Shown one piece after another: positions 55,791 to 64,000 of a stretch of 64,000 nt of DNA (the stretch's first letter is position 1; each line of letters opens with the position of its first letter). Below the pieces are notes generated by a model, which was not told where the DNA came from, did no database searches, and saw nothing but the letters and a program-made list of their open reading frames with translations. Origin of the DNA: Punctularia strigosozonata HHB-11173 SS5 (Eukaryota; Basidiomycota; Agaricomycetes; Corticiales; Punctulariaceae); assembly GCF_000264995.1 (NCBI RefSeq), contig NW_006767444.1:631472-695471 (forward strand), in the 5' to 3' direction. The position numbers and the translations under genes were made by a program.

Positions 55791-56374
55791 AAGGTTAGAA
55801 CACGGAGAGTACGAGACAGCTTGAGAGCTCACTGGATGCACATTCGCGGTTCGCGGACGGCGAGGCGGTCGGCAAAGGATCCTGTGCACGGAAGAATCCT
55901 GCAGATATCAATTGATGCGCGAACAGTTTACCTCAGCGGAACAACGTGTACCGTCAGACGCTTTTCTGTCCGCTGCGTATGGTCCATAGACATATGGCGA
56001 GGGCCTGCTGTGTCTACTGGAGATGCATGCCGCTGTTATTAAGCTGCGACATGGAACAGGGTGTAGTCATAAGCACGGCAACGCGCGGGGTTACAGGCCA
56101 GATATTTTTCGCGCATGTGCGGCTGATTGTGTTGAAGAACTGCATAGTGCCACTCAGCCTCGCACGGATTTAAGGTGATCGAGCCTGTCATTGGCGATGC
56201 CTGCGGTCGGGCGCGGAAAGATATACAAACAACCGCGGGCTGCACGGGATAGATGCATCCGCACAAAAAAAAATACGTTTCGGCCACCTGCCGTCCATCT
56301 CATCCGTCTAGATCCTTACTCGTCCGTTCATCTACCTTGCACACCGCGCCCCGTCGAACGTGAACGTGCATATA
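55791..56374. other. Intergenic, nothing recognised
   Basis: About 580 bp between the broken acyltransferase copy and the stop of the peptidase gene. No coding signal seen. Confidence 0.35.
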
Positions 56375-58270
56375 TCAAGGCAGCACGTATCCCGCCGCGT
56401 GCAGCAGCGTCGCGAACTGGACCTTGGCGATCGAGCGCACCTGCTCGAGGTCGTATCCGTGCCGGTTAACGAGGTCGCCCGAGTTGTGATACATAGGATC
56501 GGCGATCTAAAAATAAAATGCAAAAAGCCCCGAAAGAGGATAGGCGTGGGGGTGATCGTCAGTCGGTCTGCCGTTCCGGGAGCGGAAGGATGCAAAAAAA
56601 AAAAAAAAGGGGGGAGGAACGCAAAACGGAAGACATTGCGGAGCGTCGGCATGGCGTAGTTGGTGCGAGCGTCTTACAAGCCTGAACGCTGCGCGATGCC
56701 AAGGAAGATATGGAAGCGAGAACTCACCGGCCCGGCGCGTTCGAACACTTGCGTGGCGGGGAAGCCCTGTTCCCAGAAGCTCTGGTGGTCGCTGCAGCAT
56801 GCGGCGGTGTAGCCAACGGTGAGCTCGGGCGAGTAGAGCGACGAGAGATTGGACACGAGCTGCGTCACTTCGAGGGTGCCGATCCTACGATAAACCGACG
56901 TCAAACAGCGGTCGATCGATGAGAAAAGGATCGATGAACGAACGAGAGCGGGAGGCCGAGCTGCGGCGGCTCCTCCGGCACTATACACAACGACGATCAA
57001 CACACACGCATCGAGGCCCAAGGAGAGGGGGGAGAGAAAAGAGACGAACCGTGGTAGGCGAGCATGTCTGCCTGGATCATGAGCGTGATGTTCGCGCCCT
57101 GGGCCTTGAGCTCGCGCGCGTACGCCTGGGATCCGAGCAGGCCTTGCTCCTCGCCGCCGAAGAGGACGAGCTCGACGTTCTCCTTGAAGCGCACGCCCGT
57201 CTTGGCGATCGCGCGGGAGAGGGCGAGGATGGCGGTGGTGCCCGAGCCGTCGTCGTCGCCGCCCGGGGCGCGCGTGCTCCCGAACGAGCCGCGCGAGTCG
57301 TAGTGCGCCGAGAGGAGCACGGTCGCGTTCGTCGGCATCGTCGCGGTGTATTTGCTACGTTATTTTTTAAAAAAAAATAAAGGGAGGGGGGGAAAAAGGG
57401 GTTGAGTGGTCGGGTATATGCGGGGAAGAGGGGAAGGGAGGGAGGAGACACGCACCAGACGACGTTGGGGGTGAAGCCCTGCAGGAACGGACGGAGGGCG
57501 CACGTCGCGCCGCTGAGCTCGACCTGGGCCTTGATCCACGCCGCGGCCGCGCGCGCGCCGTCGCTGAACGAGTGCCGGCTGAGGATCGCCGACTCGTCCG
57601 CCTCGCCGGAGAGGTACTCCGCGTCCTTCTTCATCTGCTTCACGTCGAGCTCCTCCAGCAGCGCGGCGACGGCCGAGTCGTACTTGACGCCGTCGAGGAT
57701 GCGCCGCACGCGCGCCGCGGCGTCGGGCGGGACGGGGACGTAGGACCGCGGGGTGGCCGGGATCGGGCGCGCGCGCCAGAAGGGCGGGAGGAGGGGGTCG
57801 AGGTGAGCGGAGGCGGAGGCGGGGATGGAGGCGAGGACGGTGTCCGCGGTGCAGAAGAGGATCTGCGAGGGCGCGGGGGAGGTGCCGAGCGCGATCTGGC
57901 CGTCGGAGCGGGCGTCGGCGGTGACCCTGAGGGCGTCGAGCGAGAGCAGCGTGCCGGCGAAGGCGTCGTCGCATCCGAGCCCGCCCATGTCTTCGGAGTG
58001 CACGGCCTCGTCGACCGCCGCGCGCTCGATCCACACGAGCTGCTGCGCTCCGGTATCGGCGACCTGGACCGGATCGGGGAGAACGATGCCTTCGCTCAGG
58101 AACTGGGTCGCATAGCCGAGGCAGGACTCGTCGGTCCTGAAGAGAGCGTGGCGCCCGCCGCCGTAGACGCCGTAGAAGCCGTCGGCGAGGCAGCTCGCGC
58201 CGAACGAGGCTTGGTCGAAGACGGCGGGGTCGAAGGCGGTGACGAAGAGGACCGCGCTCGGGAGAACCAT
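56375..58270 (-). CDS. M28-family metallopeptidase (aminopeptidase-like)
   Basis: Zinc aminopeptidase of family M28. It starts MVLPSAVLFVTAFDPAVFDQ. An N-terminal domain of about 250 residues has no recognised fold to me (SEDMGGLGCDDAFAGTLLSL, RSYVPVPPDAAARVRRILDG). The peptidase part begins SFSDGARAAAAWIKAQVELS. The zinc ligands are all visible: His in VLLSAHYDSRGSFG, Asp in APGGDDDGSGTTAIL, Glu-Glu in VLFGGEEQGLLGSQAYA, Asp in LMIQADMLAYH, and His in IADPMYHNSGDLV. CCSDHQSFWEQGFPATQVFE is also typical. It ends TLLHAAGYVLP. A PA domain is absent. The start has a weak hydrophobic segment, so secretion is possible but unclear. Confidence 0.88.
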
Positions 58271-58639
58271 GGCTGGTTTACTCCGGCTCCGAAGATAATA
58301 ATATAAATCGAGTTATTCGATTTTGGAGTGGAGTGCGCTGCTGGCTGAAGGTGCGGGGACCACGTAGACCAGGGGCAGGTCACTTGAGTCAATCGAAGGC
58401 GCTCGAAGCGCCAAGTAGCGGACAGTAACCGTGAGAAAGTCGACTCTGTGCTACGTGTCACCTCGCCACGTCGCCCGCCGACCGAATTATAAAGACCACC
58501 GACCGGTCGTCCCAGTCGTGCTAGTCGACCTCACCACCTCCCTCCGCTTTCTCTTTCCCTCTTCCCCTTTCCTTCTCCTTCCTTCCACTACTCATCCATC
58601 ACCGAGTAGACGAAGACCACCAACCACCACACGCACCCC
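58271..58639. promoter_or_regulatory. Divergent promoter of M28 peptidase and BiP with UPR-type motif
   Basis: 369 bp between the two start codons. On the minus strand the segment 58465-58472 reads GACGTGGC, matching the core of unfolded-protein-response elements (TGACGTGG type). A second ACGTG core lies at 58453-58457 and CCACGTAG at 58355-58362. TATAAAG (58488-58494) lies about 150 bp upstream of the BiP start. The leader is rich in C and T. Confidence 0.55.
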
Positions 58640-60919
58640 ATGGCGCGTCCATCGAGGACCCAAGCGCGCCGCGCCGCGTCGGCGCTCTCGCTTTGCTGTC
58701 TCCTCCTCCTCGCCGTCCTCTGCTTCTTCCCCGCCGCCGCCGTGGCCGCGGACGACAAGCGCTCCGAGTACGGCACCGTCATCGGTATCGACTTGGGCAC
58801 CACCTACTCCTGCGTCGGTGTCCAGCGCGGCGGACGGGTAGAAATCATCGCCAACGATCAGGGCCACCGTATCACCCCCTCATGGGTCTCCTTCACTGAC
58901 GAAGAGCGACTGTGAGTTACTCGCCGCGTACATGAACCGCACTTCGTATGCTGACGATCCACCTGAAACACAGTGTCGGCGACGCCGCCAAGAACGCGTA
59001 CCACTCCAACCCGCAGAACACCGTCTTCGACGCCAAGCGTCTCATCGGCCGCAAGATGGACGAGCCCGAGATCAAGCGCGACATGAAGCACTGGCCGTTC
59101 AAGGTCCACGAGAAGAACGGCAAGCCCGCCATCCAGATCACGTACAAGGGCGAGCCCCGCGACTTTACCCCGGAGGAGATCTCCGCCATGGTCCTCGGCA
59201 AGATGAAGGAGACCGCCGAGGCTTACCTGGGCAAGAAGGTCACCCACGCCGTCGTCACCGTCCCCGCATGTGCGCCTCGCTCCTTGATACGAACCGCCAG
59301 CGTTTACTGATTATCGCCTTGCTCTACAGACTTCAACGACGCGCAGCGTCAGGCGACCAAGGACGCTGGCACGATCGCTGGCTTGAACATCCTTCGTATC
59401 ATCAACGAGCCGACCGCCGCCGCCATCGCGTACGGTCTCGACAAGAAGGGCAAGGAGCAGCAGATCATCGTGTACGATCTCGGCGGAGGAACCTTCGATG
59501 TCTCTCTCCTCTCTATCGACGACGGCGTCTTCGAGGTGCTCGCCACCGCCGGCGACACCCACCTCGGCGGCGAAGACTTCGACAACCGCGTCATCGACCA
59601 CCTCGTCAAGGCCTACAAGAAGAAGACGGGCACGGACGTCACCGGCAACCTCCGCGCGCTCGGCAAGCTCAAGCGCGAGGTCGAGAAGGCCAAGCGCACG
59701 CTCTCCTCGCAGCAGTCCACCCGGATCGAGATCGAGTCGTTTGAGAACGGCAACGACTTTTCCGAGACGCTCACCCGCGCCAAGTTTGAGGAGCTCAACA
59801 TGGACCTCTTCCGCAAGACGATGAAGCCCGTCGAGCAGGTGCTCAAGGATGCCAACGTTAAGAAGGAGGACGTCGACGAGGTGAGCGTCGCTACTGTGCC
59901 GGCCGTCCGTCCTGTTCAGCTCGCTAACCTATCGCTCAGATCGTGCTCGTCGGTGGCTCTACCCGTATCCCCAAGGTCCAGCAGCTCCTGAAGGAGTACT
60001 TCAACAAGGAGCCGTCCAAGGGCATCAACCCCGACGAGGCCGTCGCCTACGGCGCCGCCGTCCAGGGCGCGATCCTCGCCGGTGACGACGAGATGGCCGA
60101 CGTCGTCCTCGTCGACGTCTGCCCGCTCACGCTCGGTATCGAGACCACCGGCGGCGTGATGACCAAGCTCATCCCGCGCAACACCGTCATCCCCACCCGG
60201 AAGTCGCAGATCTTCTCGACCGCGGCCGACAACCAGCAGACGGTGCTGATCCAGGTGTACGAGGGCGAGCGCGGCTTGACGAAGGACAACAACCTCCTCG
60301 GCAAGTTTGAGCTCGGCGGTATCCCGCCCGCCCCGCGCGGCGTGCCCCAGATCGAGGTCACCTTCGAGATCGACGCGAACGGCATCATGAAGGTCGCCGC
60401 CGCCGATAAGGGAACGTGAGTCACGCTCTCATCCTCCCCACCCCCTTCTGTTATTGTTCGGTTTTGCTGACGCGCTTCGCTTACCACTTCGACAGTGGCA
60501 AGTCGGAGTCGATCACGATCAAGAACGAGAAGGGCCGCCTCTCGCAGGAGGAGATCGACCGCATGGTCGCCGAGGCGGAGGAGTTTGCGCAGGACGACGA
60601 GGCGCAGCGGAAGCGGATCGAGGCGCTCAACGCGCTCTCGTCCTTCGTCTACGGCCTCAAGGCGCAGCTCGCCGACCAGGACGGGCTCGGCGGCAAGCTC
60701 GACGACGCGGACAAGAAGGCGATCCTCGCCGCCGTCAAGGACACGACGGAGTGGATCGACGACCAGGGCCAGGGCGCGACGGCGGAGGAGCTCGAGGAGA
60801 AGCTGGCGGAGGTGCAGGCGGTCGTGAACCCGATCACGAGCAAGCTGTACGCCGGCGGCGGGTACGCCCCCGGCGAGGACGACGAGCAGGATCCGTTCCA
60901 CTCGCACGACGAGCTTTGA
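58640..60919 (+). CDS. KAR2: ER chaperone BiP/Kar2 (HSP70)
   Basis: Lumenal HSP70 that folds and translocates secretory proteins and senses ER stress. The start [20 protein letters not shown] continues into the hydrophobic [18 protein letters not shown], a signal peptide. The ATPase domain carries [33 protein letters not shown] and [20 protein letters not shown]. The linker [15 protein letters not shown] begins the substrate-binding domain, which includes [20 protein letters not shown]. The protein ends in the ER-retention signal HDEL. Introns lie at about 58914-58971, 59269-59330, 59881-59939 and 60418-60495. All HSP70 signatures are intact and the length is normal for Kar2. Confidence 0.97.
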
Positions 60920-61442
60920 AAGGGGGAGCGGAAGACGGCTCCGCCATTATAAAAGGAACCTATATACCGTCCCGTGATGATTTTAATTTTATACATCGGA
61001 GATTACGACGCCACTCGCCATTTGTAATTGGGACTATCAGTAGTCGTCTTTTTGCAATCAACGACCCGATAATCATTGCAGCTTGTTCGTGATATGTTGT
61101 TGCAGATGGCTCGCGCGCCGAGCCGTGTCTTGGACGTTCAACGTTCATGCGTGGTAGACGAATCACCTTACCATCAGGCCTCACAAAGGGGCAGACTCGC
61201 TGCCAGTCCCTCTGCACAGTCGACGTTCTGGAGGTTGCTCTCGGTGCTTTCTTCACTTCAAACCGAGGCGGCGATTTGATTTCGAGCCTAACAAAGGGGA
61301 CTCGCCATTGCATATTCGCCTATGGTAAGAGTGCATACAAGCTACCTCCCTATGACATTTCTCGCTATGCTAAAGTCCTTGCTTTTGCAGATCTTGGGCC
61401 CAAGACGTTTGTATTTGTACCTGAGACATCTAGTAAGTTACT
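60920..61442. other. Intergenic, nothing firm
   Basis: About 520 bp downstream of BiP. The end part has short open frames that may be remains of the 5' end of the disrupted F-box gene. Confidence 0.35.
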
Positions 61443-62985
61443 TTGATACCGAGGCCTCTGGTTCTCGATGGCACCGACGGACCAGGATGTATGCACGACA
61501 CCCCCTGCGACACGCTTACCAGCCGAACTTTGTCAGAGATTTTCGCCCATCTCAGGATCGCCGAGTCCCTCGAGCTTATGCTCGACGGCGTGACGACGGT
61601 CCCGTTTGCGTGGTCCATGACCTGGGCTCCGCCCGTCACCCAGGTGTGTCGGTTCTGGCGATCCGTGGCGCTGGACTTCCTCGATCTCGCGAAGCCTCAG
61701 CTAGCGCTCGGCCTCTCTCGCCGGTTTTCCTTTCCTTTGCGCATTCGCTGGGCCGTAGGCTCGGAGGATGTCAAGGACGCATGGGAGACCTTCCTCTTGA
61801 TCCTCCGCGAGGCGGCTCATCGCGTCACGGAGCTGACCGTGTTAGACGCACGTAGTCCCTCCGCTGGCCGCGAATGGGCGGCTGCGCGCCCTCCTTGCGA
61901 AAATTTAACCTAACTCTTTTCTGGTTAGAGGACCACGCATGGCTGCCTCTGTACGCTTTGAAGACCCCCCTCCTGCTCACCTCGAGCTCTGTTATCCAGG
62001 CGGCCCGGACCGCTGGCGCTCACTGCTCATGCGCTCTTCGAGCCTGCGCGTGCTAAAGCTGCAAAGCTTTCGGAGCGTCGGTATGTCCGTCGTCCTGCAG
62101 ACGTTCCGCCATCTACCGTATTTGGAAGAGCTCGATTGGCAGCTGGGCCTGCCGCGCGACGACATCGCGGCGGCATCGACGTCGCGTATCGAGATGGTCC
62201 GCCTTCTCACCGTCACTCTCACAGGCGTTACCTCCGGATGTGCTACCGTGTTACGGCACCTGATCATCCCGGAGGAGGCAGTGGTCACGGCGATATTCAA
62301 CGCCGATCGGGACGAACCCTTGTGCTCACGCTTTAGTACATCTCTCTGGGACGCGTCGATCCAGGATCGATTCGGCGGACCCGTGGACCGCGGCGGAGGG
62401 CCCGACGATCTCCGGATCTCGCAGTCCGACACCCTCCTCGTCGTACTGCTCGGGACATCGCGGAAGCAGCAGATGCGCAGAACACACACGACGTTCATGA
62501 TCTTCAAGATGGCTTCAGCCGAGCAGCTCCAGATCTTGCGCGCGCTTCAAGACCGGTTCGCGCTCCCGACCATCGTCTCGCTATCTGTGGTCACATCCCC
62601 CGCGGGCGCCGTCGGCGTCGACGAATGGGCAGAGGTCCTCGCGCACTGCCCGCAGATTATGTCCCTGTCGCTCGTAAATACCTTGTCGGCGAGGATGATC
62701 TTCGACGCGTTGAACTCGTGCGCATCTGGCACGGACCCAGCGAGCACGCTGCTGTGCAATCTGAAGCAGATCGTGGTGAATGACACATCAGACGTCCGCG
62801 AAGATTGGTTCGATGCTTGCCGAACGTTCATCGCGAACCGTTGCGCCGCCATCGAAGCGATGGCCAGGCCCAGGGGGCTCGACTCACTCTACTTGCAGGA
62901 ATGCAAAAGCATCATGGAAGACGAGCTTAAATCGTTGGAAATGCTGGTACCTGTGAAGTTGGTCGGCGGATTCGAGTTCTGGTGA
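61443..62985 (+). pseudogene. F-box protein gene with disrupted frames
   Basis: An F-box start is split over two frames: TRLPAEL in one and LSEIFAHLRIAESLELMLDG in the next, at about 61522, one base short of LPAELLSEIF. TQVCRFWRSVALDFLDLAKP ends the F-box domain. A second shift near 61875 is needed to reach SLRKFNLTLFWLEDHAWLPL, and a third near 61980 to enter the long open frame with HLELCYPGGPDRWRSLLMRS and SSLRVLKLQSFRSVGMSVVL. That frame stays open to 62985 (VPVKLVGGFEFW) and has the leucine-rich layout of Agaricomycete F-box proteins. No good introns explain the shifts, so either the gene is a young pseudogene or the sequence has small indels. An unusual short-exon model cannot be fully excluded. 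Confidence 0.6.
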
Positions 62986-63320
62986 CTATATACTTCAGAG
63001 AGAACTGGGGGACGATTACGCCGGTCCAGTTCGCAGCATTGCGGATCAGTTCCAGTAGCGACTTGTGTATAAGGTGGTTTTCAATCTTTACAAGTTCATG
63101 CGTACATTAGTGGTACATTGTCTGGATGCGTGTGGAATATCCTCGGCTTCAGCATCACAAGCGTACAGGAATATCCAACAAGGAATCGTACAGCGCTTTC
63201 GGGTAAGCAGGATGCAACGTCATCGTGGCCGTACAATGCAGGAGGAAAGGGAAGCAAGACCGTCAGATTACATGTGAAAACTCTGAACTGACGAACAGTG
63301 CGAATCCACTATCCTGGCCT
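62986..63320. other. Convergent 3' region
   Basis: 335 bp between the disrupted F-box gene and the stop of the second Argonaute. No feature seen. Confidence 0.35.
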
Positions 63321-64000
63321 TCACATGAAGTAAAACTGTACCGATTGCTTCGACTTCGGCCCGTGAAATCCGTCTTTCCAGCGCTTGAGGTCGAATTCGC
63401 CCTCGCCGCTGGCGACGGTGTCCGTCTCGTAATTGAGGTTACGATCGAAATGGAATTCGGCTCTGCCGCATACGAGCTATGAATGAGTCAGCCAATCACA
63501 GCATAAAAGGGGTTTGGTCATTGGAAAATTTACGAACGTCGGCGTCTGGCGATATAAAGTCAGCACATTCCGACGGTACAAAGGTGAGGATGAGGCTCAC
63601 AGTACACGGGAGCGGGCAAGGATACGGAGCGCGTCGCGCGCGCGTAGACATAACAAAGCGCGTACGTCAGACGCTGCAGCCTATCGTGGAGTCAGCCATA
63701 TGTGACCACATGTATTCTTTGTTACTTGCTGGTCGGCATTCATTCTGTCTTCATTGAGGCGCAGAGTATAGTGAGCGGGCCGAGAAGCTTGTCGTAGTAG
63801 AATGCTTGTCATGAGTGACAACGAGAGCAGGAGCGTCATCAGACTTACTGCCGAGGAGCCCTCCGTGTGACTGTAGGTAAAAGTCGAAACCGGTCGGACT
63901 GCTGAGATCTTCGTCAACGACCTGTATACGGGTTCAATCGGTCGTTCATGTTTGCGCATTTCAGCAGAGCTCACCAAGCCTGGTTTGACGTTGCCGCTCC
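63321..64000 (-). CDS. Argonaute, copy 2, C-terminal part (continues past the right edge)
   Basis: The minus strand carries the end of a second Argonaute PIWI domain. Exons, in order from the edge: [28 protein letters not shown] and [24 protein letters not shown] with the catalytic-site His, [20 protein letters not shown] and SLPAPVY, an 8-nt microexon (63545-63538), and the last exon [20 protein letters not shown] to QFYFM. It is closely similar to the end of copy 1, with the same intron positions; only a minority of residues in the last exon differ. No disruption is seen in the visible part. Most of the gene, including the first two catalytic Asp residues, lies outside the window. Confidence 0.88.

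Noticed and set aside
57572-58306. Plus-strand open frame of 244 codons over the M28 gene
   Set aside because: Antisense to zinc-ligand exons; Gly/Glu/Arg-rich shadow without domain resemblance.
1-64000. CRISPR array, prophage or bacterial operon structure
   Set aside because: No regular direct repeats with spacers were seen, and intron-rich genes on both strands show a eukaryotic nuclear genome.
1-64000. LTR retrotransposons or other capsid-bearing elements
   Set aside because: I saw no reverse transcriptase, integrase or capsid-like frames and no long direct terminal repeats in this window.

Overview
The window is nuclear DNA of a basidiomycete fungus, most likely a wood- or litter-inhabiting Agaricomycete (Polyporales-like). 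The grounds are many introns of about 47-65 nt with GT-AG ends, GC-rich third positions in strongly expressed genes, and families typical of that group: a TKL/LISK-like kinase with a C-terminal zinc finger, F-box/LRR-type proteins, a DUF6533-type membrane protein, a PL14 lyase, a Stealth/Xpt1-like transferase and a HeLo/MLKL-NTD-like adaptor. All gene models and splice sites here were read by eye.

Layout. 0-4.8 kb: the 5' part of an SFT2 Golgi transport gene, then a gene-poor stretch with two small, unrecognised, paralogous secreted cysteine-rich proteins separated by a 740-bp TA-flanked inverted-repeat element. 4.8-9.1 kb: an intron-rich SNF2 ATPase of the ERCC6L2 type. 9.3-10.2 kb: a second inverted-repeat element with a tRNA-like segment inside. 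10.4-25.1 kb: mostly housekeeping genes: otubain, an oxysterol-binding protein, cytosolic leucyl-tRNA synthetase, a SET-domain methyltransferase, tRNA pseudouridine synthase Deg1/Pus3, an Nhp6-type HMG protein and an amidohydrolase. 25.3-30.0 kb: a complete-looking Argonaute. 30.4-36.2 kb: a Stealth-type glycan phosphotransferase and a multi-pass membrane protein. 37.0-37.7 kb: a third inverted-repeat element, flanked by TATA.

38-46 kb: a secreted PL14 lyase, a NagZ-like GH3 glycosidase, an LRR-like protein and the LISK-like kinase. 46.5-55.8 kb: an accessory stretch with a His-rich small protein, a probable F-box protein, the HeLo-like adaptor, a DUF6533-like protein and a BAHD acyltransferase with a rearranged, broken copy beside it. 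56.4-60.9 kb: an M28 metallopeptidase divergent from the ER chaperone BiP/Kar2, with a UPR-type motif in the shared promoter. 61.4-63.0 kb: a frame-disrupted F-box gene. 63.3 kb to the right edge: the 3' end of a second Argonaute on the opposite strand.

The genes do not form one pathway. The strongest unusual signals are the two cysteine-rich secreted peptides with matching gene structure, the two Argonaute paralogues that share an 8-nt microexon, the HeLo-like adaptor, three different non-autonomous inverted-repeat elements, and the rearranged acyltransferase copy.
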